A stretch of 62,017 nucleotides of DNA from the NCBI GenBank assembly GCA_025357755.1, contig JANXOP010000432.1, forward strand, positions 1-62,017. The letters run 5' to 3'. Each line of letters opens with the position of its first letter. Within the stretch, counting starts at the first letter, position 1. Below, in pieces: positions 26,399 to 35,920 of the stretch. The notes under the pieces were generated by a model. The model made no database searches. It was given only the letters and a program-made list of their open reading frames with translations, and was not told where the DNA came from. The translations under genes were made by a program, and so were the position numbers. This DNA comes from Kofleriaceae bacterium. GTDB taxonomy: Bacteria > Myxococcota_A > Polyangia > Haliangiales > Haliangiaceae.

Positions 26399-27565
26399 TT
26401 ATGAGACCTGGCGGCGCGCCTCGTCGAGTAGCGCGATCCACTGTTGCTTCGCGGTCCCCGCGAGCGCGAACGGCTGGAGCGAGACCTCGAAGAGCTCGCC
26501 GACCTTCGTACAGGTCCGGACGTTCGCGAGCATCGTGATCGGCGCCGGCATGCAGTTGAGCGTGAGCTCGACGAGCCAGTTCGGCGACAGCTGCGAGGTC
26601 GCTTCGATCGACAACGCGTTCTGCGAGATCGAGCGTGCGCGAGCCGGCGCTTGCTGCGGCTGGCTGATCTCGAACGAGACCGGGAACACTTGCTCGCTCG
26701 ACTCGGAGCGCTCGATCACGCTCGCCAACTTTGTCGGCTTCGGTGCGACGTACTTCGCCATGCTCTGGACGACCTCCTGAACGACCGAGCCAACCGTGCT
26801 CCGCTCCATCTCGGTGAGGCCCGGAAGATCGAGCAGCGATGCGAGGCCTACGGTCGGATTGCCATCGAGCTTTTCGACGATCTGATCGGTGAGCTGGATC
26901 AGCTGCGTGAGCTTCTGCGCGGGTTCGAAGTCGAGGTGGTGCGCGATCACGTCGGTGATCGCTTCGGGAAGATTCCAGCGCGCCGCGACGACCATGCCGA
27001 ACTGGACCTGGCGGCGCTTCACCAGCGAGCGCCATTGCGCCTCGTTCATCACGGGCAGCGGATCTGTCTTCGAGATGTCTTCGAGGCAGCCCATCACGAT
27101 CGTTGCACCGAACTCGTGGAGCAGGCCCGCGAGGTACGCCGCTTCCGACGACACGCCGCGATTACCGGCGAGCATGCGCGCGAGGTGCGCACTCAGCAGC
27201 GCGCGACGCCACGTGTCGCGGCGGAGCTCGGCGAGCGGGCCGGGAGCGGTCGCTCCCGAGCCGAGGCCGGTCGCGAGGGCCATCTCGATCAGCTGGTCGA
27301 ACCCGACCCGCGACAGCGCATCGAACACGGTGTTGACTTGGCGGCCCGCGCTGGCAGCGGCAGAGCGCGCCCGACCGAGCACCGTGGCGGCGAGTGCCGG
27401 ATCCGACGAGACCAGCTTCGCGAGCGCGTCCAACGAACATCCGCCGGTCCGCGCGAGCTCTGTCAACTTCGCTGCAACCGCCGGATACGGCGGGATTTTT
27501 AGCTTGTTGCTCTGGAGCCTCGTGGTCAGGGAGGCTTCGAGGTTGGCGACTGCAGAGCTCGTCAT
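26399..27565 (-). CDS. HDOD domain signalling protein
   Basis: The 388-residue protein has an HDOD domain at ~20-220, a degenerate HD-phosphohydrolase fold (IPPYPAVAAKL at the start, LAGLLHEFG in the centre). HDOD proteins bind partners in c-di-GMP and stress signalling and usually lack catalysis. The last ~130 residues form a PilZ-like beta domain ending LQPFALAG. A closely similar 388-residue HDOD protein is encoded at 30948-32114. ATG 27565 is preferred over the adjoining TTG. It sits between a GNAT gene and the WGR/LRR gene, likely in one transcript. Confidence 0.87.
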   Translation of the reverse strand: MTSSAVANLEASLTTRLQSNKLKIPPYPAVAAKLTELARTGGCSLDALAKLVSSDPALAATVLGRARSAAASAGRQVNTVFDALSRVGFDQLIEMALATGLGSGATAPGPLAELRRDTWRRALLSAHLARMLAGNRGVSSEAAYLAGLLHEFGATIVMGCLEDISKTDPLPVMNEAQWRSLVKRRQVQFGMVVAARWNLPEAITDVIAHHLDFEPAQKLTQLIQLTDQIVEKLDGNPTVGLASLLDLPGLTEMERSTVGSVVQEVVQSMAKYVAPKPTKLASVIERSESSEQVFPVSFEISQPQQAPARARSISQNALSIEATSQLSPNWLVELTLNCMPAPITMLANVRTCTKVGELFEVSLQPFALAGTAKQQWIALLDEARRQVS

Positions 27566-27586
27566 CAAGGTGTTGGTTCGGCCAAG

Positions 27587-28279
27587 CTACTCGCGCGTAG
27601 ACGTGAGTCCTCCGCGAGATCTCGGACCATCCATGACGTCGGCCGGATGCGCGGCTTGTCGATCCGGGTTGTCCCAAACAATAAGAGTTGCGACGTGGCG
27701 GCTGCGCCAATCATGGAGATAGCCCGGCATCAGGCCACGCACGGTGAACCCGGCGCGGAGCTGCGAACGCAACACGCGGTCCTTGCGCTCGCCGCGAAGC
27801 ACCGCCGCGACGTAGGCCTCCGGTGCGAGCTCGGGCTCGGCATCGACGTAGTCGTAGAGGCGGCCCCCACCGACGACATTCTTCAAGCCGAGCTGGCGAC
27901 ACAGCGCGAACAACGCGGTGTAGAGCGCCTTGCCGACACCCGAGCCCCACTCCGCACGATCGACATAGATGTCCGCGAGGTACAGCGTCTCGCCGAAGGG
28001 ATCGTGGCGCGCGAACGTGCCTGCGTCGGTGATCCCCAGCCACGTGTGGGGAGCGAGTGGATCGAACGCGCGCGGCGGGATGAACGTGGCGATCGCGCCG
28101 ACCAGCGCGCCCTCGCGCACCGCCACGATCTGGCCCTCCGGAAATAGCGCGTGCTGGCCGCGCATCTGGGGCTCGGAGAACACGACGCCATCCTCGAGCA
28201 AGTCGGGATAGGCGGCGCGGTTGAGGGCTGCGAGTGCAGCCATCTCGTCGCTACGAACGGGGCGAATCTCGAGCGTCAT
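27587..28279 (-). CDS. GNAT family N-acetyltransferase
   Basis: This 230-residue acetyltransferase starts MTLEIRPVRSDEMAALAALN. It contains LYLADIYVDRAEWGSGVG, where WGSGVGKAL is the acetyl-CoA pyrophosphate loop (Q/RxxGxG/A type), followed by a C-terminal strand region LRAGFTVRGLMPGYL. Substrate unknown. ATG 28279 is chosen over an upstream GTG. It is the first gene of the GNAT-HDOD-WGR/LRR run. Confidence 0.88.
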   Translation of the reverse strand: MTLEIRPVRSDEMAALAALNRAAYPDLLEDGVVFSEPQMRGQHALFPEGQIVAVREGALVGAIATFIPPRAFDPLAPHTWLGITDAGTFARHDPFGETLYLADIYVDRAEWGSGVGKALYTALFALCRQLGLKNVVGGGRLYDYVDAEPELAPEAYVAAVLRGERKDRVLRSQLRAGFTVRGLMPGYLHDWRSRHVATLIVWDNPDRQAAHPADVMDGPRSRGGLTSTRE

Positions 28280-28421
28280 CCCGAAAGCGTTCACTGGCCA
28301 AGGCGTTCCGCCAAGCGCACTTACGAGATGTCACCGTCCCGCCATGTAGCGACGAGCGCGGCATCAAGTAGTTGGACGAGAGCGCACGGACTTAGCGCGC
28401 GACATCGGCTATGTCTGTGCC

Positions 28422-29177
28422 ATGAGCATTCTCGTCACCGGTGCGAGCGCCGGGTTCGGCACCGCGATCGCACGCCGCTTCATCGCGGCCGGTGAGTATG
28501 TCGTGATCGCGGCACGGCGCGAGGACCGGCTCGAAGCGCTGGTCAAAGAGCTCGGCGATCACGCGCACGCGATCGTCCTCGACGTGCGTGATCGCGCCGC
28601 AGTCGAAGCTGCACTCGCCGCCCTCCCCGCCCCATTCGCCGAGATCCACGTCGCGGTCAACAACGCCGGGCTCGCGCTCGGCCTCGAACCGGCGCAACGC
28701 GCGAACGTCGACGATTGGGACCAGATGGTCGACACCAACTGCAAGGGTCTGGTCTATGTCACGCGCGCGGTGCTGCCCGGTATGGTCGCTCGCAAGCGCG
28801 GCCACGTGATCAACCTCGGCTCGGTCGCTGGCACGTATCCGTATCCGGGCGGGAATGTCTACGGCGCGACGAAGGCGTTCGTCCATCAGCTCAGCCTGAA
28901 CCTGCGCAGCGACCTCCACGGCACGGGCGTTCGCGTCACCTGCATCGAGCCCGGGCTCGTCGGTGGCACCGAGTTCTCGAACGTTCGCTTCGCGGGCACC
29001 GCGGGCGCGGACGACAAGGCCGCGGCGGTATACGCGAACACTCAGCCGCTCACCGCCGAGGACGTCGCCGAAGCCGTGATGTGGGCGACCGCGCAGCCGG
29101 CGCACGTGAATATCAACGTGATCGAGCTGATGCCGGTGGTCCAGAGCTTCGCGCCGTTCCAGATTCTGAGGGGCTAG
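28422..29177 (+). CDS. SDR oxidoreductase, YdfG-like
   Basis: This 251-residue short-chain dehydrogenase shows TGASAGFG at residues 6-13, NNAG near 82 and YGATK (catalytic Tyr and Lys) near 147. The full-length match is to the YdfG subgroup, which oxidises serine and 3-hydroxy acids or reduces malonic semialdehyde with NADP. The C-terminal INVIELMPVVQ pattern is typical of that subgroup. It is followed after 2 nt by the rhomboid gene. Confidence 0.88.
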   Translation: MSILVTGASAGFGTAIARRFIAAGEYVVIAARREDRLEALVKELGDHAHAIVLDVRDRAAVEAALAALPAPFAEIHVAVNNAGLALGLEPAQRANVDDWDQMVDTNCKGLVYVTRAVLPGMVARKRGHVINLGSVAGTYPYPGGNVYGATKAFVHQLSLNLRSDLHGTGVRVTCIEPGLVGGTEFSNVRFAGTAGADDKAAAVYANTQPLTAEDVAEAVMWATAQPAHVNINVIELMPVVQSFAPFQILRG

Positions 29178-29179
29178 CC

Positions 29180-30184
29180 ATGGCCGACGAATCGCACCCC
29201 GAATGGATCGACAAGCTCGCGAACCTCGCCGGCAAGGTCGGCATGAACGCGACGCAGATCCGCTGGCGCCTGATCCGCTGGCACGATCGCCGCGTGAAGA
29301 AGGCGGCACAACCGCCGCTCGCACCGCTGCCGATCGCCAAGCAGCTCGGCCTGTCGCGGTTGAAGACGATGTCGTTCAGCACGGCGCTCGCGGTCGTCAT
29401 CATGGCGGTCTACGCGCGCGTGTGGGTCGCGCAGGGCGGCGGCTTCTCGTCACCGCCCGCCCTGCTCCTCGTCGATTTCGGAGCACAGCGTCTCGGTCAC
29501 TTTCCCGAAGAGCCTTGGCGCATGCTGACCGCGATCTTTCTGCACGCTGGGCTGATGCACCTGGTGTTCAACTTGATCGGGCTCGCGCAAGTTGGACCGG
29601 CGATCGAGGACATCTGGGGCCGGTTCTCGATGCTGTTCATCTTCATCGTGACCGGGCTCGTCGCGAGCTTCGGGAGCGCGCTGATGCACGACAGCGGCAT
29701 CGGGATCGGTGCCTCGGGGGGCCTGTGCGGGATGATCGGCGCGGCGGCCGGCTTCGGGCAGCGGCTCGGCAATGGCCGCGGCATCGATCTTCGCAACACG
29801 ATGCTCAAGTGGCTCGCCTATACGATCATCTTTGGCTTCGCGGTGGGTGCGGATAACTGGGCACACGGCTTTGGCGCGCTCGCCGGCATGGCGTTCGGGT
29901 TCGCGGTCCCGCAGGCGGCGTGGAGGAAGACGGCGTGGACGTGGCTGCGGGTCGCGTGCGGCGCGATCGGCGTGGCCGGGGTGGTGGTCGCCGTCGCCAT
30001 CATCATGACTCGCACCGCGACCGTGCCACTGACCGAAGCACAACTGAACGCGAAGATCTGCGAGCTCTACAACGCGGGCGATCCGAAGGCCGCTCTGTCC
30101 CTGCTGCGACAGGAATTCGAATCCACGACCGGCGAGCCCCTCGGGATGAAGAACGTCGTCGCGGGCTGCCAGCGTGGCGAGTAG
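29180..30184 (+). CDS. Rhomboid family intramembrane serine protease
   Basis: The 334-residue protein has a ~60-residue cytoplasmic N-terminus, six or so membrane helices and a soluble C-terminal tail (~275-334). The catalytic Ser lies in GIGASGGLCG (~178) and the His in NWAHGFGALAG (~226). A conserved HAGLMHLVFNLIGL segment in the second helix supplies the oxyanion-side His/Asn. Rhomboids cut transmembrane substrates within the bilayer. ATG 29180 follows the SDR stop by 2 nt. Confidence 0.92.
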   Translation: MADESHPEWIDKLANLAGKVGMNATQIRWRLIRWHDRRVKKAAQPPLAPLPIAKQLGLSRLKTMSFSTALAVVIMAVYARVWVAQGGGFSSPPALLLVDFGAQRLGHFPEEPWRMLTAIFLHAGLMHLVFNLIGLAQVGPAIEDIWGRFSMLFIFIVTGLVASFGSALMHDSGIGIGASGGLCGMIGAAAGFGQRLGNGRGIDLRNTMLKWLAYTIIFGFAVGADNWAHGFGALAGMAFGFAVPQAAWRKTAWTWLRVACGAIGVAGVVVAVAIIMTRTATVPLTEAQLNAKICELYNAGDPKAALSLLRQEFESTTGEPLGMKNVVAGCQRGE

Positions 30185-30199
30185 CGGTACACTGTCCGT

Positions 30200-30907
30200 A
30201 TGTGGGCGCGTGTACACAAGGTGGATCGAATCCGGCCGCAGGCGAACGGCGGTGCGATCATCCTGATCGAAGACGAGCGCAGTGCGCTCCAGATGCAGCG
30301 CATCCCGCCGCTATCGCTGCTGATCGCGGTCGCTCGCGTGCTCGATGCCAAGCAGGTGCTCGACGCGAAGTACGGTGGCAAAGGCGAGGTTCGCTACGCG
30401 ACGAGCGCGGCGGTCCCGAGCTTCATGTCCGAAGCGATCGCGCGGGCGGGAGCGGCGATTAGCAGCCGCGATGGCGAGAAGATCACGGCCGCACCGCAGC
30501 CGGCGAGCGTCGCCTCGCTCGTCGATGTCGCGTTCTCCGAGCTCGCGCACCAGACGCGCGGCAACATCGGCGGCAGTGACATGGCGAACACGCTCCGCCA
30601 GATCGAGAAGAGCCGCAAAGCCAAGCCGCTCGACAAGGAGGTCGATATCGCGACCTACTGGCCCGCGGTGTTCGAGCTCGCAGCACTGGCGAGCGAGCTC
30701 GCGCGTGCGCGCGGTGGTCGATGGATCGACATTCGCGACATGCCGGTCCCGTTCGCGCTCAAGTTTCCGGATTCCGCAGACCTCGCGCGGCCGACCATCG
30801 CAGCGCAGCGCATCGTCGAGGGTAAAGAGGCCGAGGAGCCGGTGGTTGCGCCTCCGCCCGTCGTGGCGGAGCCGGCTGCCAATGTCGAGCCCGAGTTGAA
30901 AGACTAG
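30200..30907 (+). CDS. Protein of unknown function
   Basis: This 235-residue protein is not recognised. It has no signal peptide or membrane segment. The first ~55 residues look like a small beta domain. The middle (~55-200) is helical, with the conserved-looking FSELAHQTRGNIGGSDMA. The last ~35 residues are a Pro/Ala/Val/Glu tail (EEPVVAPPPVVAEPA) like a flexible linker. It lies 15 nt behind the rhomboid gene and 40 nt before the HDOD gene, so it belongs to one of those transcripts. Confidence 0.7.
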   Translation: MWARVHKVDRIRPQANGGAIILIEDERSALQMQRIPPLSLLIAVARVLDAKQVLDAKYGGKGEVRYATSAAVPSFMSEAIARAGAAISSRDGEKITAAPQPASVASLVDVAFSELAHQTRGNIGGSDMANTLRQIEKSRKAKPLDKEVDIATYWPAVFELAALASELARARGGRWIDIRDMPVPFALKFPDSADLARPTIAAQRIVEGKEAEEPVVAPPPVVAEPAANVEPELKD

Positions 30908-30947
30908 GCCCACATCTCTCACTCTCCACACCGGTCAGGGTTGGCCG

Positions 30948-32114
30948 ATGCAGTGGGGGATGGAGGTCGTGGCAACGGAGGTGGGGACGCAGCTGCTCGA
31001 GCGCGTGCGCCAGGCCAAGCTCGTCATCCCCCCATATCCAGCGGTCGCCGCGAAGCTCCAGCAGCTGCCGCGCGACACCAGCTCGCTCGCCGATGTCGCC
31101 GCGATCGTCGGAACCGATGCGGTGCTCGCGGCGAACGTGCTCCGCGCCGCGACGTCGGCCGCGCTCTCCGCCGGGGCGGCCCCGACCACCCTCGAGGCGG
31201 CGGTGTTCAAGCTCGGGTTCGAGACGATGGTCCGCCTCGCGATCGCGGTCTCACTCGGCGCCTCTGCCAGCGCCAACGGACCCCTCGCCGAGCTCCGTCG
31301 CAACGAATGGCGGCGCTCGCTGATCTCGGGCGTGATCTGTCGCGACCTCGCGCAGCGTCGCGGCATCGATCCGAGCCAGGCGTTCCTCGCCGGCCTGCTT
31401 CACGATTTCGGCGCGATCGTCGCGATCGCGGGGCTCGAGACGCTCGGTAATCTCCCGACGCTGCCAGCCGTGCAGTGGAAGAAGCTCGTCGACGAGCTAC
31501 ACGTCGAGCTCGGCGCGACCCTCGCCGAGACCTGGAAGCTTCCCACACAGATCGCTCGGGTGATCTCGCATCACCATCTACCCGCAGGACAAGGCCCACT
31601 CGTCCAGCTCGTCGCGATGGTCGACCACGTGATCGCGATCCTCGATCGCGGTTCGATGACCGGCATCGCCGCCCTGATCGAGGTTCCCGGCCTCCGGACC
31701 GAGGAGCGCTACCAGATCGGCATGCTGATGCCGAAGGTCGCCGAAGCGATGGACCAGTTCGAGACCACGGCAAAGGTGGGACCCTCGGCGGTCGAGCCCG
31801 CGCCGCTCGAAGATGGTTGGGAGGTCGACTTCGACGTCCTCAGCAAGCGTGGCGCCACGTATCACGTGGTCGCCATCGCCGCGAACCAGCTCGCACTGGT
31901 CAGCAACGAACCGATGAATCCAGGTTGGTTGACCGAGCTCCGCTTCGGCGGCGACGCGGTCGAGATCATGGTCAACGTAGTTACGTGTTCACCGCGCGCG
32001 AGCGGTGATTTTTTGGTGGTGCTCCAGCCGTTCGCGCTCGGTGGAGATGGGAAGAGGGTCTGGCTCGAGCTGTTGCACAACGCTCGAGAGCAGGTACCTC
32101 GGGTTGCGGTGTGA
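30948..32114 (+). CDS. HDOD domain signalling protein, paralogue
   Basis: A 388-residue HDOD protein matching the one at 26399-27565 along its length. It shares KLVIPPYPAVAAKL, GPLAELRRNEWRRSL, LAGLLHDFG and a closing LQPFALGG. The C-terminal ~120 residues are a PilZ-like domain, a possible c-di-GMP sensor (the RxxxR motif is not obvious). It heads a run of five genes with 1-4 bp overlaps or a 1-nt gap: HDOD, MCP-like, STAS, HATPase and receiver-PP2C. ATG 30948 used; ATG 30960 is an alternative with a better ribosome site. Confidence 0.88.
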   Translation: MQWGMEVVATEVGTQLLERVRQAKLVIPPYPAVAAKLQQLPRDTSSLADVAAIVGTDAVLAANVLRAATSAALSAGAAPTTLEAAVFKLGFETMVRLAIAVSLGASASANGPLAELRRNEWRRSLISGVICRDLAQRRGIDPSQAFLAGLLHDFGAIVAIAGLETLGNLPTLPAVQWKKLVDELHVELGATLAETWKLPTQIARVISHHHLPAGQGPLVQLVAMVDHVIAILDRGSMTGIAALIEVPGLRTEERYQIGMLMPKVAEAMDQFETTAKVGPSAVEPAPLEDGWEVDFDVLSKRGATYHVVAIAANQLALVSNEPMNPGWLTELRFGGDAVEIMVNVVTCSPRASGDFLVVLQPFALGGDGKRVWLELLHNAREQVPRVAV

Positions 32115-32986
32115 TGATAGAGCCAGAAGACATCGTCCATCTCGATAGCGCGCTCCAGCGCGTCGAGCACGATCTCCGACGAGCACGCTCGCTCGTCGGA
32201 GATGCCATGAAGCAACTATTCGAGACCTTCGAACGGCTGCGCGACCACCTCGCCGAGGAGCGCGCTCACTACGAGCAAGCGATCTTCGCGATCACCGGCA
32301 CCGCCGCGAAGCAAGGCCTCGTCGGCGTGCTGCGCGACGTGCTCGGCCGGTTCGTCGAGGACATCGTGCGGTTGAGTCAGAGCAGCGTGCGTATCCTCAT
32401 GGAGATCGATGCGCTGCGCGGCCACGCCGAGACCGTCGCCACGCGCGGCCACCGGATCGAGAAGATCGCCGCGACCACGCGCGTGATCTCGCTGAACGCG
32501 CGCATCGAAGCGCATCGCGTCGGCGAGCACGGCAAGGTGTTCGGCGTCGTCGCCGACGAGATCAAGGCCCTCGCGCACGAGACCAGCGAGCTGTCCAAGG
32601 CGATCCGCTCGGCGATCGCCTCCCAAGCCGCGTCGCTCGATGTCGCGAGCAAGGCCGCCTCGGAGCTCGCGGCAACCGATCTCGATGTCGTCCTCGCGAG
32701 CCACAAACAGCTCGAATCGACGATCGCTCGGTTGAGCGATGTCTCGACGACATCGACCGCCGCCCTCGAGCGGATCCAGGAAGATGTCGATCGCGCGATC
32801 CAGGCGCTGCAATTCGAGGACATGCTCGATCAGCTGCTCGCCGCGATCGGGCGCAAGGTCAGTACGGTTCGCAGTGTCTGCGGTGGCCTACCCGAGGGCC
32901 AGACCATCCAGAGCGCACTCGCCGAAGTCGAGCGCGACGCTGTTACCCAACAAAGTGTGTCGGCGGGCGCCGTGGAGCTGTTCTAA
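32114..32986 (+). CDS. Soluble methyl-accepting-like signalling protein
   Basis: This 290-residue all-helical protein lacks membrane segments and a sensor domain. It contains the MCP hairpin tip in the form VISLNARIEAHRVGEHGKVF then GVVADEIKALAHE, which is the CheA/CheW contact region. The C-terminus ends AGAVELF, close to the end of CheD encoded at 35921 (GGVELF). It could plug the partner-switching module into the chemosensory array. ATG 32114 overlaps the HDOD stop (TGATG). Confidence 0.85.
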   Translation: MIEPEDIVHLDSALQRVEHDLRRARSLVGDAMKQLFETFERLRDHLAEERAHYEQAIFAITGTAAKQGLVGVLRDVLGRFVEDIVRLSQSSVRILMEIDALRGHAETVATRGHRIEKIAATTRVISLNARIEAHRVGEHGKVFGVVADEIKALAHETSELSKAIRSAIASQAASLDVASKAASELAATDLDVVLASHKQLESTIARLSDVSTTSTAALERIQEDVDRAIQALQFEDMLDQLLAAIGRKVSTVRSVCGGLPEGQTIQSALAEVERDAVTQQSVSAGAVELF

Positions 32987-33270
32987 TGATCGAAGTCTCG
33001 AAAGCAACGGATGTGACGGTCCTCCGGATCACGGGTCGATTCGATTTTCGCTGCGTCAAAGAGTTTCAAGCCGCGATGAGCGCGCCGGCCCCGCTGTGGG
33101 TCGTCGACCTCGAAGGCGTCGACTACATCGATAGCGCAGCACTCGGCATGTTGTTGCTGCTGCGCGAACATGCGAACGGCACGCGCGTGAGTGTCCGCCA
33201 TCTCAAGGGGCAGCCTCGCGAGGTGCTCTTGATGGCGAAGTTCGACCGCATGTTTGCGCTCGAGGCATGA
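32986..33270 (+). CDS. STAS domain protein (anti-sigma-antagonist type)
   Basis: This is a 94-residue single STAS domain of the SpoIIAA/RsbV kind. The motif reads DSAALGML (D49-S50-A51-A52). Compared with DSSGLG of SpoIIAA, the second Ser, which is the usual phospho-acceptor, aligns with Ala51, leaving Ser50 as the only candidate. It would be bound by the HATPase kinase encoded next and dephosphorylated by the PP2C of the gene after that. It starts with a TAATG overlap. Confidence 0.9.
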   Translation: MIEVSKATDVTVLRITGRFDFRCVKEFQAAMSAPAPLWVVDLEGVDYIDSAALGMLLLLREHANGTRVSVRHLKGQPREVLLMAKFDRMFALEA

Positions 33271-33271
33271 C

Positions 33272-33739
33272 GTGCCGACGCTGGCGGCCCGCCGCCTGAG
33301 AAATGCGCGCTTCGAATTCCAGACCCGTGACGAGGCTGCCGCGATCGCGGAGTACGTCGCGACGTTGCTCCCTGAGTCCGTGCGCGTCGAGCTCGTGTTG
33401 ACGGAGCTGATGATCAACGCGATCGAGCACGGCAACCTCGAGATCAAGGGCGCGAAGGCCGAGCTCGTGCGCCGCGGCGAGCTCGAAGCCGAGGTCGCAC
33501 GTCGGCGCTCCGATCCGATCTATCGCGACCGGATCGCGTGGCTCGAGGTCGCACGCATCGACAATCAAGTCACGCTGACGATCGGCGACGAAGGTTCCGG
33601 GTTCGATTGGCGCGAGATCACTCAACCCTCGCCGACCACGCCGAGTGGCCGCGGGCTGTTGCTCGCGCGTCTGATGTCGTCGTCGGGGCTGTGCTTCAAC
33701 GCTGCCGGCAATATCGTGATCGTGAGGGTCGAGTGGTGA
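33272..33739 (+). CDS. HATPase serine kinase, anti-sigma factor type (RsbW-like)
   Basis: The 155-residue GHKL ATPase shows an N-box LVLTELMINAIEHGN, a G1 box IGDEGSGFDW and a G2 box PSGRGLLLARL. RsbW/SpoIIAB proteins phosphorylate their STAS partner and sequester a sigma factor or another target. No sigma factor gene is nearby. An insert between the N-box and G1 lengthens the domain slightly. Start GTG 33272, one base after the STAS stop; end overlaps the next gene as GTGA. Confidence 0.88.
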   Translation: MPTLAARRLRNARFEFQTRDEAAAIAEYVATLLPESVRVELVLTELMINAIEHGNLEIKGAKAELVRRGELEAEVARRRSDPIYRDRIAWLEVARIDNQVTLTIGDEGSGFDWREITQPSPTTPSGRGLLLARLMSSSGLCFNAAGNIVIVRVEW

Positions 33740-34872
33740 CCGCGGTCAAGACACGCCAGCGCATCCTCGTCGTCGACGACGAGGAGATCGTCGCGCGCGG
33801 CATCGGTCGCATCTTGCGCAACCACGATGTCACGATGGCGAGCAGCGCCCGGGAAGGTGCGGAGCTCGCCCGTTCACTCGATCCGGCACTCGTGATCACC
33901 GATTTCTATCTTCCCGATGGCACCGGTCGCGACGTGATCAAGGCGCTCCGCGATGCCGGCTCGAGTGCCCCCGTGCTCCTGATGAGTGGCGCGGTCGATC
34001 TCGAGAAGTGGGCCGAGTGGGCGGTCTCGCTCGCCGATGACTTCTTGCCCAAGCCGTTCCTCTCGGAGCAGCTGCGAGTGAAGGCCGATCGGCTGATCCA
34101 GAACTACGAGCGCGCGCTGATCGCCTCGCGCGCCGCGGCCGAGCTCGCCGCACTGCACGAGAGCAACGATCGCGAATCAGCAGCGGCCCGCGTGTTGCTC
34201 GATCGGATGCTCGCGCGCAGCGTGTTCCCACCCGAGCTCGTTCGCGTCGAATCGATCGCGGCGGGCCAGTTCGGTGGCGATGTCGTCTTCGGTGGCCCGC
34301 TCGCGAACGGCTCGTACCGCTGGCTGGTCGGTGATGTCACCGGCCACACGCTCGCCTCGGCGCTCGTGACCATCCCGATCTCGCAGGTGTACTACGCTTA
34401 CACCCGGCTCTCGGTCGCACTCGTCGACGTGGTCGAGACGATCAACAGCGAGCTCAACGCGATGCTGCCGGTCACGATGTTCTTCACCGCGACCGCCTGC
34501 GAGCTCGACCGCTCCCGCGGCACGCTCTCGGTGATCAACGCGGGGTGTCCGGATGTCCTCGTCCGTCGCACGAACGGCACGGTCGACGCTGTCGGCTCGA
34601 CCCTCCCGCCGCTGGGCATCCTCAAGCACGGGTTGAATGCGGCCGCGGTCGTGTTGAAGGTCGAGCGCGGTGATCGCGTGTACGCGTTTACCGACGGCCT
34701 CGTGGAGCTCTCGGGCCCGGATGGCGAGTTGTTCGGCATGGACCGGGTGCGCCAGATCCTCGCGAGCTCGCCACCCGAGGACGTGTACCGCACGCTGAGC
34801 CTGGCCTGGCGCGATCACGCTGGCGAGATCGGCATCTCCGACGACCTCTCGATCATCGAAGTGATCGTCTAG
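33736..34872 (+). CDS. Response regulator with PP2C (SpoIIE/RsbU) phosphatase domain
   Basis: This 378-residue protein has a receiver domain at 1-125 (VVDDEE acid pair, phospho-acceptor D56 in [10 protein letters not shown], Lys in PKPF). A short helical linker follows, then a PPM/PP2C domain (~175-378) with [24 protein letters not shown] and the closing SDDLSII. Receiver phosphorylation would control removal of phosphate from a STAS protein, resetting the switch. The input could be CheA, whose operon converges here. GTG 33736 overlaps the kinase gene; the 3' end overlaps cheB by 4 bp. Confidence 0.92.
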   Translation: MTAVKTRQRILVVDDEEIVARGIGRILRNHDVTMASSAREGAELARSLDPALVITDFYLPDGTGRDVIKALRDAGSSAPVLLMSGAVDLEKWAEWAVSLADDFLPKPFLSEQLRVKADRLIQNYERALIASRAAAELAALHESNDRESAAARVLLDRMLARSVFPPELVRVESIAAGQFGGDVVFGGPLANGSYRWLVGDVTGHTLASALVTIPISQVYYAYTRLSVALVDVVETINSELNAMLPVTMFFTATACELDRSRGTLSVINAGCPDVLVRRTNGTVDAVGSTLPPLGILKHGLNAAAVVLKVERGDRVYAFTDGLVELSGPDGELFGMDRVRQILASSPPEDVYRTLSLAWRDHAGEIGISDDLSIIEVIV

Positions 34873-35900
34873 CGGGAGAGGTGCGCGAGCCGGCCAGCGA
34901 TGTCATCGAGCGGCAGGACCTGGCTTGCTGCGCCGCGCTTGACCGCCTCGCCGGGCATGCCCCAGACCACACTCGAATCTTTGTCTTGCGCGATCGTCGG
35001 CGCATCGCGCTGGCGCATCGCGAGCATGCCCTCGGCACCATCGGCGCCCATGCCCGTGAGCATCACGCCGATCGCATTCGCGCCCGCGTGCTGCGCGACC
35101 GAGTGCATCAGCACGTCGACCGAGGGCTTGTGGCGGTTGACCGCCTCGTCGTCCCCGATCTGGCAGACGTAGCGCGCACCGCGCCGCACGACGCGCAGAT
35201 GGAACGCACCGGGAGCGACATAGGCGTGGCCGATCAGGATCTGATCGCCGTCCTTCGCTTCCTTGACCGTCAACGCGGAGCTGTTGTTCAGGCGCTCGGC
35301 GAACCGCGCGCTGAATGCAGGAGGGATGTGCTGCGTGATCACGATGCCCGGCGAGCTCGCCGGCATCGTCGCGAGCACGCGCGCGATCGCCTCGGTGCCA
35401 CCGGTCGACGCGCCGATCGCGATCAGGCGATCGGTCGTGGTGGTGAGCAACTGGTGGCTCGCCACGCGCGGCGTGATCGGCCGGTCTTGCAACGCCACGG
35501 GCTTTGCCCGCGCCGCGATCTTGACCTTCGCGATGATCTCTTCACCGAGCAGATCCATGCCGCGCTTGACGTCGAGCTTCGGCTTGGCGACGAAATCGAT
35601 CGCGCCGAGCTCGAGCGCCGAGAGCGTTGCATCGGCCCCGCGCTCGGTGAGCGACGACACCATCACGACTGGCATCGGGCGAAGCCGCATCAAGTTACGC
35701 AGGAATGTCAGGCCGTCCATCGTTGGCATCTCGACGTCGAGCGTGAGCACGTCGGGATTGAGCTGCTTGATCATGTCGCGCGCGACCAGCGGATCCGGCG
35801 CCGACCCAACGACCTCGATCCCTCTATCAGCCGACAACAGCTCGGTCAGGAGCTTACGCATCAACGCCGAATCGTCGACGATGAGAACCTTGATCGCCAT
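34869..35900 (-). CDS. cheB: CheB chemoreceptor glutamate methylesterase
   Basis: The 343-residue protein has a receiver domain with phospho-acceptor D55 ([12 protein letters not shown]) joined by a basic linker to the methylesterase. Catalytic residues are the Ser in GASTGG (~170), His in QHIPP (~196) and Asp in GMGADGAEG (~292). It demethylates or deamidates receptor glutamates. It is the last gene of the che operon, 20 nt after cheD, with a purine-rich ribosome site (gaggggggac) containing part of a CTAG triplet repeat. Confidence 0.96.
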   Translation of the reverse strand: MAIKVLIVDDSALMRKLLTELLSADRGIEVVGSAPDPLVARDMIKQLNPDVLTLDVEMPTMDGLTFLRNLMRLRPMPVVMVSSLTERGADATLSALELGAIDFVAKPKLDVKRGMDLLGEEIIAKVKIAARAKPVALQDRPITPRVASHQLLTTTTDRLIAIGASTGGTEAIARVLATMPASSPGIVITQHIPPAFSARFAERLNNSSALTVKEAKDGDQILIGHAYVAPGAFHLRVVRRGARYVCQIGDDEAVNRHKPSVDVLMHSVAQHAGANAIGVMLTGMGADGAEGMLAMRQRDAPTIAQDKDSSVVWGMPGEAVKRGAASQVLPLDDIAGRLAHLSR

Positions 35901-35920
35901 ACCGTCCCCCCTCTAGCTAG

